DNA of 64,000 nucleotides from the NCBI GenBank assembly GCA_020226215.1, contig CM035227.1:5945343-6009342 (forward strand), given 5' to 3'. The translations under genes and the position numbers were made by a program. Shown here piece after piece: positions 1-13,500 of this stretch; the stretch's first letter is position 1; each line of letters starts with the position of its first letter. The notes below the pieces were generated by a model. It was not told the origin of the DNA, did no database searches, and saw nothing but the letters and a program-made list of their open reading frames with translations. The DNA is from Sindora glabra. Its lineage: Eukaryota > Streptophyta > Magnoliopsida > Fabales > Fabaceae.

Positions 1-120
1 TTTTCCAAAAACTGATTCTTTGGAATTTATAATGTTTCTTACATTCATTTTTCAATTTCTTTCTCAATAGAATAGGATATCTATGGATATTGCAGTCAAT
101 AGTTTACAAGTTCATCACAC

Positions 121-1907
121 CTTTCGTAGAGGTACAACTGAGAAGAGGCCAAGAAAGCTAACGACAAAGAGAAAACCAATTATCCATCCTAATGCTGGGT
201 TCTTGAAATCATGTTTGTCTGAAGATAGTATAGCAATGCGTTCACTCATTCCAAAAAGGTAACTCCCAAAACCTCCTGTTGATACAAAGCAATCACAAAG
301 TAAGAATTTTCATCCTAGCAGTGAAAATTATGACTCAACTAATCATAGTTCCCATATTACAAAATTGGTTATGTTTCCTTTCAGAAATGTAACATCAGAA
401 TAGCAGTGCAGAATTCACATTTTTAGGTCTAAAATTTCAACATAAAATTGGGGAGGCATCAAATACTGCTGGAAGGACAAAAAGAATTAATGATGGCAGA
501 TAAAAAGTGGAAAAGTAAATAAAAGTTTATGATGATATTTAATTAACTGAAGCTAACTCTACTGATCAATAGTAATCCAATTAGTTGAGATATTCAGAAA
601 AGCTACCACCTTGCTTTCATAATATAAGATGAAAAACTCTGAGAGATTCTTGTTGAGCTTCTATTCTTGTTTTTCTCCATAATTAATTGATGATGCTATA
701 GAAAGCTCAACCTCCTAAGAGTTTGAGTATTTTTCAGCATTGAATTGCATTTAATGCAATGAGGTTTTACATTTTTAATTTTAATTCATTTATTTTAAGA
801 TTCAAAAAAAAAAAAAAAAAGGGCAATCTAACGGCAAAACACTTAACCTCCTGAGAGATTGAGCTCCCATAGCATTACCGTAATTAATTCAATATAACTT
901 AGCCGTAACATTTATGTAACACAACAAGCACAACCAAACTTCTTCTGGAATCATGCAGTGGACACCACATCAAACATAGCCTTATCTTTCAAGGCGTCGA
1001 AAAAAACAAAAAAAAAAAGACAGAACAACTGGTGGTTGTGCTCCTCCTGCAGTTTCATAATTTATGAGCTCTAAGACTGTAGTGTCTGATAGTGACTGTT
1101 GATTAACAATAATCCTTGAATACAGAAAACTGCGATATCTACCCAACTCAAAAATTCAACCCATTTAATCAAACAAAGAAATTGATAGCAACTTCTGCAG
1201 ATTCCACCGCCCAGTTGATACTGCTTAAAAAGAAAATTTAAAGAATTAAAACGCATATAATTTTTCTGAGGAATCCAATTAAAGAACGAGTTCAACCATT
1301 TATTGAACACTTAGCTCAAACCACAAACCTCGTAAAAGAAATCATATTCAAGCATCAGAAATGAAACAAATCTAAATCTTGGACTTGGTTCTTACACTTG
1401 TCATTTTCCATGCTAAGAAAGGTGCTTTCTATATTAAACAGTGACCAAATTTCAAGCCCACGAACATTAAAACGTACAAAATTGTTTTGAATAGATTATA
1501 TTACCGCTAAAAGCGATGCCAGAAGAAGCAACAACGCAGGTTTGGATGACGGTGTTCTCCTGCCTGGTGAAGGGCTGGTTCAACATGCCAGATTTCTCCA
1601 GGAATTTGGTCCAGGTCTTCACAAAGAAGAAACCCAGAAGCCCGGCAGAGACGTTGAGGGAAGGGATAATCCCGGTGGTGAGATTCAGTTTCATCACTAT
1701 GAAACTGAACAGTATGCTCAGCACAAAGCTCACCACGAAGGCTCTCACTGTTAATTGCCTCCTCCATGACGGAACCTTCTGGTTCTCAAAATCCCTCTCC
1801 ACAGAAAGTTCCTCTTCTTTCGGCTTTGTGTTCTTCTGGTTTGGATCCCTTTCCTCTGGAATAATACTATTTTCTGCCCCATCCCATGAACTTGCATTGT
1901 GAGCCAT
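121..1907 (-). CDS. YSL copy A: Yellow Stripe-Like (OPT family) transporter, exons 1-2 only, cut by window edge
   Basis: Exon 1 is 1505-1907 (ATG at 1907) and exon 2 is 121-275. Intron 1 is 276-1504, with a GT donor and CAG acceptor on the minus strand; the split codon gives a Gly-Gly joint. A GT donor follows exon 2 at 120-119, so exons 3-6 lie left of the window. The visible ~186 residues hold an acidic, Lys-rich hydrophilic N-terminus (about 1-50) and then the first membrane segments, with the OPT/YSL signatures VPSWRRQLTVRAF, KLNLTTGIIPSLNVSAG, RQENTVIQTC and GGFGSYLFGM. These fit the YSL5/7/8 branch. Compared with copies B and C it has one residue fewer near position 17 (IIPEE in place of a longer acidic stretch). 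In exon 2 it reads SERIAILSSDKHD where B and C read SERVAKQSSDEHD. The frame is open in both exons. Whether the gene is intact cannot be judged because the large last exon is outside the window. Confidence 0.88.
276..1504 (-). other. Intron 1 of YSL copy A
   Basis: Most of this intron aligns with intron 1 of copies B and C. About 625-880 replaces a different short sequence in C (about 23605-23720). It contains a poly(A) run (about 805-821) and two similar 19-bp stretches, AACCTCCTAAGAGTTTGAG near 709 and a variant near 845. This could be a small old insertion, but no ends could be fixed. Confidence 0.6.
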
Positions 1908-2190
1908 TTTTTTCCCTCTTTTCGTGCCCCCTGGAAGCTGCTGAATTTATAAGTTTACGGGTAACTGTCAGCGTGGGAAATTTTTTCGAAAACTTCGGCT
2001 AAAGGTGGTCCTACTTTCGGAGAGAGGTGGAATATCCTATGGTGAGCTCATTTTGAGTAGTTTTATCGATGAATATTAGCAGAGATTGCGATTCTCATTA
2101 TCATCCTTTTTATTTATTTATTCATTCGTCTGCTGTGATGCAAAGAGACGTGCACAAAATTTTTATAAGAATTTCATTATATAACAAAAT
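1908..2190 (-). promoter_or_regulatory. Putative promoter / 5' UTR of YSL copy A
   Basis: This flank is conserved between the three YSL copies although the more distal sequence differs by insertions. Read on the minus strand it has a TATA-like TTATATAATG near 2174-2184, about 270 bp before the ATG, and an ACGT-core element GTGCACGTC (2147-2155) just downstream of it. The transcription start is not known; the assignment rests on conservation and position only. Confidence 0.35.
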
Positions 2191-4584
2191 TTTAAATTTT
2201 ATTTTATTTATGTTCAGAGCAAAAAAAACAGATAAAATCACAAATTAAGTAAATAAGATATTGGTTCATTTAAGAACAGGAATTTAAATTTTAAAAATAG
2301 TCATAAAGGGATAATTCATTAATTTTTGAATTTTCAAAATGCTTATCCCACTTTAAGATTTATAAAAGATAAATCATTACTTAAATCTTCTCTCGCCATC
2401 TCATGGAAAAAATACTTATATATTTTTATTATAATATATGCCCTTATTCGGGGAGAAAATAAATATAATTTTTAATATTTTAAAATTTAAAAATATAATT
2501 TTTAATATATGTAAATTATACAAAGTTGACATACAAAAATAAAAATAATAAATCATTCCTTTAATATAGAGGTATAAAACGAATGATTCGTCATGAATAT
2601 AAATTAATTCATAACGGATTAGTTCGTATTACATATATTAAAAATAAATTTAATTGTAAAATTTTAAATTTATTATAATTCGCAATAAATTGAATTGATT
2701 TTTGAATTTTAAATGTGAATTAATAGATATAAATTAATTTGTGATGAATTAAATTCACAATGAATCAATTTATATAACTTATATTTTAAAAATAAATTTA
2801 ATTTTAAAAATTAAACCTATCAAAATTTATTATGAATAGGGATTGATTTGTGAATTATAAGTTTATAACCCAATTGACACCTAATTTGACAAATGAAGGT
2901 ATAGATAGGTGCCATTTTGAAACATAACTAAGAAGAGGCAAAGTGAAGTGGGGAAGCGTGATCGACTGTAATGTGATTTTATCGCTAGATATTTCTCCCA
3001 AAGTTGAATTGCCCGCCGCTAGTGGATATTTATGTGAAAGTAATGTGATTTTATACAGTGTTGTTTTATTCAACATTCTTTTCAAATGATATACATATAG
3101 TACATCTGCACTGGGGTGGAACTAAAAATTAGATGTTAGGATCGATATATAATTTTTTTAAAATTAATTTAATAATTTAAAATTTTAAAATATAACATAT
3201 AAAATTAAATGGAGATTTGGAACCGTGGCCCCCTTAAAAGTTTCCTCCTAATCCCGCTACCGCATACACATATCTTCACATTTAGATTTCTGTTTTGTTT
3301 TATGTTATATTTAATATTTAATTATATAAAATGAATTATATATTAAAAAGAGTATTATATTTTTTTTTTCTTATTAAAGTTTAAAATAGAAGTCCAAGCT
3401 AATACCAGTCTTAGATGAGGATTGTGAAATTCGTCGGTCTCCGAAAACCGGAGAGAGACTGTAAGCGAAGATGGGATTTGCTTTCATGCGTGCTGGCCGG
3501 TGGTATTGGAAATTTGGGAGTTGGACTAATTGGACAAATCCAGTGAAAGGAATTTCTTAGACTACTATTATCTACCGATCTAATCCCGTGCCTTGCCCGG
3601 TCAGAGTTAAATTTTAAAATTAAAATGTATAATTTATAATAAAATATATTTAAAATGGTTTGACTTGTGTATTAGACTATAATTTATCTTTTAATAACGC
3701 AAGTAATTATATTGAAGAACGTTATGGAAGAAATAAAAATTTCAAAAAATATTTTATACTATTTAAATTAAAAGTTCTCAATATATTAAATTTTTATCTT
3801 ATTATGATAAAATAGTATAGCAAGTATCGGACACTTTAAAATAAAAAGATTCAAAACCTCACATATAGGAGGACAAAAATTTACATATATTACAAATTAT
3901 CACTGCAAGGTATTAAAAAATTTAAAAATATACAAAGAAAGTAAAATTTTCACATTAATTATAAAATAGTTAATTATGAATTAAACAAACAAGTTTTCAA
4001 AATTTATCAAAAATATCAAAATAAAAAATTAAAAAAACACATCTTATATTCATTGGGTAATCAATATGGCATTAGATTTAAAAAAAATAATAAAAGGAAA
4101 CTAACAAAATAAAGAGACAAAATACTGTAACATCAATTATTGTAAATTGCCCTTATGTATAAGTTGCTTCTTCCCACGCACGGCGTCTTCCAAGGTTTTT
4201 TCATTTAAAATTGAAAACTCTAATTATTATTGATAACTATAAAAAAATTATAAAATCAATATTCCTTGCATTAAGAATGATATTTTCATAAGAAAAAACG
4301 TATAGGATTAAACAAATGAATACAATTGTTTTATTTGCGAAATTGAATGAAAAGAAATCCTATATAAACTAATTAATCTAAAGCAAAGGCACATACATGG
4401 TAATACAACTTTTTATCCATAATTATAATTACTTTAGTTTATATCAAGATATATAATAATTATTTTTGTCAAGTTATTGAGTTTTTTTATACTCATGATT
4501 TTATGAATAGATTATCATGGCTGGTAAAAAAATATCTAAGCATGTATTTATACGTATATTTTGAATTTTTATTCCTTTTCGTAA
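2191..4584. other. AT-rich intergenic flank of copy A (duplicated in B and C)
   Basis: No gene is visible. The stretch aligns with 14800-16330 (B) and 25040-27490 (C). A and C share a less AT-rich part (about 2830-3620 versus about 25690-26540), including blocks with GTCGGTCTCCGAAAAC and TTTCATGCGTG. B lacks it. A second shared part near 4130-4190 (B about 15900-15950, C about 27050-27100) carries TTGCTTCTTCCCACG. Confidence 0.5.
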
Positions 4585-5400
<816 letters not shown>

Positions 5401-6151
5401 TTCCTATTAGATGATGACTTTTTTATACCTTAAATGTTTGAGAAATATCAATAATATTTGACTTTGTTGAGGAAAAAGTATAAGTGGAACTCAAATCTCA
5501 CAAATACCTTTTAATTAGAATTAACAAAATATAATTGTGAAAAGCTGCAATTATACAATTGGATGAATTTTTGCTTTTTAATTATTATTTGAAATAAATA
5601 TCAATGACAAAATTGTCCAGATTTTTATCAAATCTAAAATAAGTAAATATGGACTTTTTAAAAAAAATTAAAAAGTGGAGTCCAAACATCACAAATTCAC
5701 TTTATATTAATACAAATCAGTAAATATAGATGATGGCTTCCTAATATCTTAAAAGTTTAAGAAGCATCCATGCAATATTTTTTTTTGAAAAAATAAAAGT
5801 AAAAGTAAAATTCAAATCTCCACAATACCTTTCAATTAGATTGAATAAGATATAACTGTGAGAAGTTATAAATTTAAAACTAATTAAGTCTTTGCATTTT
5901 TAGTTATTATTTGAAATAAATGTTAGTTATAAAATTGTTCTGATTTTTATCAAATTTAAAATAAGTAGAAATGGACTTTTTTGGAAAATTAAAAAAAGAA
6001 TCCAAACCTTCTTTTTATTAATATGGATTAATATATATATATATATAGATGATGACTTCTTTAAGCCTTAAATGTTTAAATATTGTTCATATAATATTTA
6101 TTTTTTTAAAAAAAAGTAAAAATCGAATCTAAATCTCAACAATACTTTTTA

Positions 6152-7237
6152 CATGGTGTTTGATTCGTGGAATTTTTCTTACATTTTTAAAAATGTGGAA
6201 TTCTTATATTTTATTTAAATTTTAGAAAAATAATCTTAGGAATCTTGAAAATATTTTTTTACTCAATAATCTCCTAAAATATTCTATAGGAGGAGATGAA
6301 TATCTTACATTTTCATAATATATAATTGTTTAATAGATGTAAAAAATTATTTTATCTATCTTACCATTCATCAGTGACTATCGTTTATCATTGTATGCTA
6401 CTACTGACCACATTTTACCACCATACATCATTAGTGATCATCATCTATCACTATTTATTATTAATAATAATTGATAATCACCACCTATTATTGATGACCA
6501 TTATCGACCACTTTTTACCATAGGTGACCATCATTCACCATTTTCTACTACCGGTTACTAGCATTCATCATCAATCATTCTCAATAACCCTAATCAACCA
6601 CTATTTATTATTAGTTATTATCATCAGCTACCACTAACACATTTTTAGTGATTATTGTTAACCACAATCTACTATTAATAACTATTATTTACTACCACTC
6701 ATTAGTTAATGACCATTGTTCATTACTAACTATTGTTGATTACTATTATTGACCATCACTGATTATTGATAATTATTATTAGTTATTATTTACCATCAAT
6801 TATTATCATTCACCACTACTCACTGTTGATTATCACTATTTACTACTATCGATTGTTAATAATCATAGTCAATTACCACTTACTTTTAACTATCATGGAC
6901 CGCTAACTACCGCTTATCATTAGTGATTATTGTCAGTTATCATCCACTATTAGTAACCATCATTTACTATCATCACTATTTATCATTAATAATCACTATT
7001 GACACTCCACTCCACTCAGTTACCATTGAATTTTTAATAAAGATATTTTTTATAATTAAATAATATTTTTAAAAATATCAAAATAATTAAAATAAAATAT
7101 TATAACATTCTTAAAAATATTTATAATTGAGCTTAATATAGAAATATTATATTTTCATAAATTAAATTTAAAGGAAACACATTTTTAAAAATATTAAGAT
7201 TTTTGAGAATGTTGTGTTTTGCAAATTAAATACCAAC
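6152..7237. mobile_element. Harbinger/Tourist-like non-autonomous insertion (MITE) in foldback unit
   Basis: The insertion splits a ~320-bp unit in its CTTTTTA / TTAAATAGAATGAATAAG stretch and is flanked by TTA on both sides (6149-6151 and 7238-7240), the size and sequence typical of PIF/Harbinger target-site duplications. The ends are imperfect inverted repeats: CATGGTGTTTGATT against GTTGGTATTTAATT read from the right end, about 10 of 14 matching. Its core is the 30-bp minisatellite. There is no transposase. Counterparts lie at about 17699-19715 and 28846-29960. Confidence 0.6.
6355..7015. repeat. Degenerate 30-bp minisatellite (copy I)
   Basis: The sequence breaks into 30-bp units of the general form ATCACC...TATTATT..TGACCATTATC, built from YAY-type triplets. 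Example unit starts are about 6475, 6505 and 6535. Units diverge strongly. The array lies inside the Harbinger-like insertion. The open frames read through it show a 10-residue periodicity that reflects the 30-bp repeat and not a protein. Confidence 0.75.
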
Positions 7238-7760
7238 TTAAATAGAATGAATAAGATATAATTGTAAGAAGTTACAAGTATAAAATTGGATAAATTTTTA
7301 CTTTTTAATTGTTATTTAAACTAAATATCATTTACAAAGTTATTTTGATTTTTATCAAATTTAAAATAAATAGATATAAGCTTTTTTGGAAAATTAAAAA
7401 GTGGAATCTAAACTTTACAAATCTGCTTTATATTAATATAGATAGGTGATGACTTCCTAATATCTTAAATGTTTGAGAAATGTCCATATAATATTCATTT
7501 TTTTGGAAAAAAGTAAAAGTAGAACCTAAATCTTAACAATACCTTTTAATTATAATGAATTAGATATAAATGTAAAAAAGTTATGAATTTAAAATCAGAT
7601 AAACTTTTACTTTTTATTATTATTTGAAATAAATACCAATTGCCGAGTTATCTTTATTTTTTTTTTCAAATTTAAAATAAGTAGATTTCAACTTTTTTGG
7701 AAAACCAAAATGTAAAGTCTAAATCTTGCAAATCTACTTTATATTAGTATAGATTATTTA

Positions 7761-9509
7761 CATGTGTGTCGCAACACATTCAAAAATAAATATTACTAAT
7801 TGATAAAAATTTTACAATATAAGATAATAATTAGGTTAAACCTCTAGTTATCAACTTAATATATCTTTTTATAATAATTTACTAATTATGATTACAAATA
7901 GAATGCAAATATGCAATATGGTATGTAAAATACAAAACAAAATTGATTGACTACAAACAAGATAGATGGGAGATTTTGATTCAAAATTTAAGTAGAATGC
8001 ATTAACAAAATAGAATATAGAAATAACATAAAAAAGAAAAAATTAATACAGTAAAATAATTGATTGAATAATTTGTAAGGTCTTATATAGATTAGTCACT
8101 GATGAAATATAATTGATAATTCTAATTAATTTTTTAATCTTGAATTATTTGGATAATCATTTACAATTTAATTAATTATGAATATAAAAATTAAATAACT
8201 ACTATAATTCATAAAGATAGATTGAAGTTAATTTAAAATTAAAATTTAACTAAATTAAAGAATTAAACTAAAAATTTCTAATTTAATCTTTTAACTTTTT
8301 ATTTCCATAGGAAAAATAGTGATTAAATAAACATAATTTAATATAAAAATAGATAAATATAGGAAGTTACATTGTCGAACACATTATTTTAAATCAGTAT
8401 TCAAGTCATGTAATTTTAAGCAATCAATATAAAAAAAGAGGGAAAGAGAAAAATTAATTAAAAAATTTAATATTGTAACTTAGGATCTTATAATATAAAT
8501 AGAAATGAATTTCAAATTTCTTAAATCAATTATAAATATAGTCTTCCACGGCTAAAAAAGAAGATACTTGAAAAGGAAAAAAGTTACTGTCTAAAATTCT
8601 ATAAAATTATTCTTACCTTTGAAGACACAAAATCCTATATCTAATTTCCAATAGGACTAAACTTAATGGACCAAAATCATATGCTTTCTATGATTATAAA
8701 GAATAGAGCTTTGCTAATTTTAGAAACCCAGATCCTAATTTACAAAATAATGCATTATAAGAGTTATTAAAATAAAATCTTGTAAGTTTGAATTCTAGCA
8801 AATGTAAAATTATCAAAATTACGTAGTTTCACTAAACTCTAAATATAAAAGTTATAAGGTCAAGTCTTAAGAAACTTTTAAGCCTTAGTTTCACTTTAAT
8901 TAAATCTCTAAAGTTCTAGATATGACATAAAAATTAAAACTAGCTTAACTTGGATAGAAACAAAGCATTAATTTCATGGCTAAATCCTACCTTCCAAACA
9001 TTTGAACTAAGCTTTGATTAAAATATGAAAGTCATAAAATTTCCTTTAAACTTTCTAACAATATAAAGATCACTTAAATCTGATACCCAAAACTCAAAAC
9101 ATAAATAAAAACATGAAATAGTATAAAAATTCAACATCAACCAAATAATTTTAAAATTTTGAAAAATCAACATCTAATTACATAATAAGGATAATTCTAT
9201 AAAATTAAGTATATGTAATGCACTAAAAGATATAAAATCAGAGGAAGTAATATATACAAAATATTACACATCAATTATTATCTAAAAAGAAGGTAGAAAA
9301 GGAAGAAAAGATAAATAGAAAAATAAGACAACAAAAAAAATTAGTATTATAAAATCTCTTGGAACTTTGCATATATGAAAAGCAAATCATATTATAAAAT
9401 TTTACTCCGATCTAAGAAAAATAGAGAAAGATTTAAAAAAAAAGAGAAAGAAAGAGAATGAATTGCTCATGATTTATATTATATAATATTAATTTTTCAT
9501 TATTTATAC
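7761..9509. repeat. Central spacer of foldback element I
   Basis: This is AT-rich sequence between opposed arms with no gene. Its right part (about 9250-9480) has the block TTATTATCTAAAAAGAAGG followed by purine-rich sequence. That block recurs between the arms at 20218-20340, 30165-30385 and 49235-49460, so it marks the element centre. The left ~1.4 kb is present only in this copy. Confidence 0.5.
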
Positions 9510-10440
9510 TAGTATAAAGCAGATTTGTGACATTTGAATTCTATTTTTACTTTTTCAAAGAAGATTATATCTACTTATTTTAAATTTGATAAAAAATAAG
9601 ACAACTTTGTAATTGACTTTTATTTCAAATAATAATTAAAAGCTATAAATTTATCTAGATTTAAATGTGTAACTTTTCATTATTATATCTTACTCATTCT
9701 ATTTAAAAGATGTCGTTGAGATTTGGATTCCACTTTTACTTTTTTTCAAGAAAAAAATTATATAGAAACTTCTTAAACATTTAAGATATTAGGAAGTCAT
9801 CACCTATCTATACTAATGTATTAATATAAAGTGGGTTCGTGAGGTTTGGACTTCACTTTTTAATTTTCTAAAAAAATATATATTTGCTTATTTTAAATTT
9901 TATAAAAATCAAGATAATTCTGCAACTAATAATTATTTCAAATAATAATTAAAAAATAAAAATTTATCTAATTTTAAATTCATAACTTATCACAACTTTA
10001 TCTTATTCATCCTAATTAAAAGGTATTGTTGAGATTTAGATTCTACCTTTATTTTTTCCAAAAGAATTAAATATGACATGGACACTTCTCAACCATTTAA
10101 GATATTAAGAAGTCAACATCTATCTTTACTATTTTATGCCAACATAAAGCAAAATATTGAGGTTTGAACGTTTGAACTCCATTTTTTGGTTTTTCAAAAA
10201 CACTCATATCTATTTATTTTTAAATTTGATGAAAAATAGGACGATTAAGTAATTGACATTTATTTAAAATAATAATTAAAAAGTAAAAGTTTATCCAATT
10301 TTAATTTTATAACTTGTCACAATTATATCTTCATTCAAATTAAAAAATATTATTGAGATTAGAATTCCACCTATACTTTAAGGTATTATTAAGATTTGAA
10401 TTCCGCCTATACTTCACTTTATGTTTTGTTCAATCCTGTA
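9510..10440 (-). repeat. Foldback-like element I, right arm (inverted ~315-bp units)
   Basis: About three units are in reverse orientation relative to 5405-7760, with junctions near 9510, 9805 and 10125. Each begins with an ACTAATATAAAGC-like motif and a GGTTTGAACTCCAC-like motif. The arm ends ~120 bp downstream of the YSL copy B stop codon. Confidence 0.75.
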
Positions 10441-10560
10441 ACTACTCTGCAGAGATAAATACTAGAAATTGAAAATCAAGCAAATTGTTGTTTTACAGAT
10501 TTACAAGGCAGTAACATGCCTAGAATAGCACAAGATTTTAATCCCAAGATAAATCTAGCT

Positions 10561-13500
10561 TCAATTACCTAAGAATGTATCAACCTTGGCATTTGTTACC
10601 CTTGACAAGAACTTCATGCAAATTGGTGGCTTTACTCCAGCAAGAGCAAGGATTGAAGCAGGTAGAGTCCATATCCCATCACCACATATCAAACCAGAAG
10701 CTACTGCTGGACTGAAGGCATCTGCCTTGGCCTTGTTTATCTTTTCCCACACAAATAATATCAGACTTCCAACACACATATCAATGGCAAAGTATGGCCC
10801 GATGTAGAAAGGAATTGCCATTGCCATTGGAAGTGGTATAAACCTTCCCCTCTCACCCATCAAGTCTTTGATCAAGTTTATCAGAATGGCAGAACCAAAG
10901 AATACACAACAAAGCAACAAGCAGTTCTTCGGTAGAGATGAGAAGCCTTCTACTCCCAACATAGCCGTGTTACGGTAGACAATAGCAAATGGTGCAGGAT
11001 ATTGACTTGTAGACAACCCAAGGTCAGGAAATGCTTTGTAGAAGATCCAAAATACACAAGGAGAAATCACACAACCCATTGTTGTTCCAATTACTTGACT
11101 CACAAACATGGAGCGAGGTGAGGCTAGGGTAAGGTAGCCAGTCTTGAAATCCTGCATCAGGTCGGAGGCTGTGGAGACAATGTTCATCATGACTCCACAG
11201 GCTGCGAGACCAGCAAGGGCTCCACCATGTGACGCACCGGCCCATGCGCCGATTGTGAAGATGGCCAGCTTTCCATAGGTGGAAGCAAGGGACCAATCAG
11301 TTAGCCCGCAGCCATAAGCATTACAGAATGCTAAGGCGGGAGCAAATAGGTAGATGACCAATATGTAGTACCATCTCAATTGGTGAAAGATGTGTGGAAG
11401 AGTAGCTGTAGAGACGGCAGCTATGGCAACGTAGCCTGCAACTGCAAACCATGTGGGGATTTGATCTTTAAGAAAGATTTGGGTGCGGCGTTGGTCATCA
11501 TAAGATAGCTGAGAACTTGAGGAACTCTGATCAACAGGAAGAACATTTTCCCTTCTTTTGTCCCGGATTTGATAATACAGCCCCGAGAGGGTATGGCTTA
11601 GCACCTTGAAGAAGTTATATAAACCATCTCCCAGGATCACGGCTATGGCTATAAATACCTGAACTCAAATGGTAGAGTGAATTCAATAAAGCAAGAAGCC
11701 ACAGAAAGCATCTAAACAGAACGACAAACCCATGCTTTACAATGAGAAACTCACCTTGTAACCTTGGAGACCATGTAGACTGTCTAAATCGTCTGCCGGA
11801 TACCAATGGCCCTTTTTGTCTTCTATGAGTGGCCACATGAGTCCCCAAGAAAGAATTCCTCCAAGGAGCACCGAGATATTTATGATGTATGGGCAGATCA
11901 TTCCCACTCCAATATAGATTGCGGAAAAATCAAAATAAAACCTGTAAATAAATGATGGTTAGTTAAGCACAGCAATTCAAATTGAGGCTTAGCATCTTGC
12001 TGTCAGATTCATGTGTAATTTTATCTTGAGTTGGATGAATTTTTTCATCAAGAGGGAAGTTACACATACTTGTACTTGTATGCTTTGAGCCCTAGTGATG
12101 GGAAGACTTGAAATCCACAATCCTCAGTAGCGGTGTAGAACCATTGGAAAAAACCCCATACAAAACTTAAAGTGAAGAATTTCCCCAGCTCCTTCACTTG
12201 CTTCCTGCAACAGTAGAAAAGAAATAGCTAATTGATTTGCCCCTCTAACTTCTGATACAATCACATTTGACTTCACTTAATAGTGCCTTACTTTGCTAGT
12301 TTGGCCTCTTGAGAAGTATGGAAGCTGTTGATGAGATGAGCGGTTGCAGTACCGCTTGGATACGTCAACTTGAAATCAATAACCATAATCTACAACCAAT
12401 AATAGAAGCTACATCAATAAAGACTATGTTGGAGTAAGAAACCGAGATGCTATTATTAAACAGTTAATGTGGTAAAATTAACAGCAATATTATTAAACAG
12501 TCAATGGATATTGCAGTCAATAGTTTATACGTTCATCTCACCTTTCGCAGAGGTACAACTGAGAAGAGGCCAAGGAAGCTAACAACAAAGAGAAAACCAA
12601 TTATCCATCCTAATGCTGGGTTCTTGAAATCATGTTCGTCTGAAGATTGTTTTGCAACGCGTTCACTCATTCCAAAAAGGTAACTCCCAAAACCTCCTGT
12701 TGATACAAAGCAATCAAAAAGTAAGAATTTTCGTTCTAGCAGTGCCAATTATGACTCAACCAATCATAGTTCTCATATTACAAAATTGGTTATATTTCCT
12801 TTTAGAGATGTAACATCAGAATACCAGAGCAGAATTCACATTTTAGGTGAAAATTTTTAACATAAAATTGAATAGGCATAAAATACGACTGGAATGACAA
12901 AAAGAATTAATGATGGCAGATAAATTTTGGCCGTAACATTTATGTAAAACACTAAACACGACCCACCTCCTTCTGAAGTCAATGTTGTGCAGTGGACACC
13001 ACATCAAACATAGCCTAATCTTTCAAGGGGTCAAAAAAAAAAAAGAAAGGGCTGATGGTTGTGAATCTAGCTTCTGCAGTTTCATAATTTATGAGCTCGA
13101 AGACCGTATCTGATAGTGACTATTGACAAAAAACAATCCTTGACTATAGAAAATTGTGATAATTTTAATTAGTAATTAGTTGATTATATTAATAATTAAT
13201 TATATTAAATATTTAAATAAAAATATTTAATAAAATTAACTATTTATAATTAATTATTTATATATAAAATAATATATAAAGATATGAGTATATTTTATGA
13301 GTTATTTGAATATTATTTATTTTAATAATAATTTAATATTTAAGATTCTATATATTATTTAATAGATTAAATTTTCTTATAAATTATACATCATTTAATT
13401 TATTATATATTAAAATTAAATTAATATAATTTTTATAATTATTAAATTTTTTTAAGAAATCAATAGTTATGATTATTTAATTAGGGATCTAAATTTTTCA

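Larger units (their letters stand above)
5405..7760 (+). repeat. Foldback-like element I, left arm (tandem ~320-bp units)
   Basis: Unit boundaries recur at about 5409, 5730, 6050 and 7445, marked by a GATGATGACTTC-like start and a CTTTATATTAATATAGAT-like end. Successive units differ by scattered substitutions. The third unit is interrupted by the 6152-7237 insertion. The same units occur in reverse at 9510-10440. Confidence 0.75.

Noticed and set aside
1516..1902. Plus-strand 128-aa frame opposite YSL copy A exon 1 (also 14097-14465 and 24322-24711)
   Set aside because: Recurs in all three copies only because the minus-strand exon is conserved; no independent start context, domain or splice support.
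9510..10440. Considered as an LTR or solo LTR because of repetition near genes
   Set aside because: No TG...CA ends, polypurine tract or direct-repeat pairing; units occur in tandem and in both orientations.
10586..10807. Plus-strand frame opposite YSL exon 6 (also 21073-21294) and minus-strand frames 11024-11296 and 21511-21783
   Set aside because: Shadows of exon 6 in other frames; the minus-strand OPT frame is clearly the coding one.
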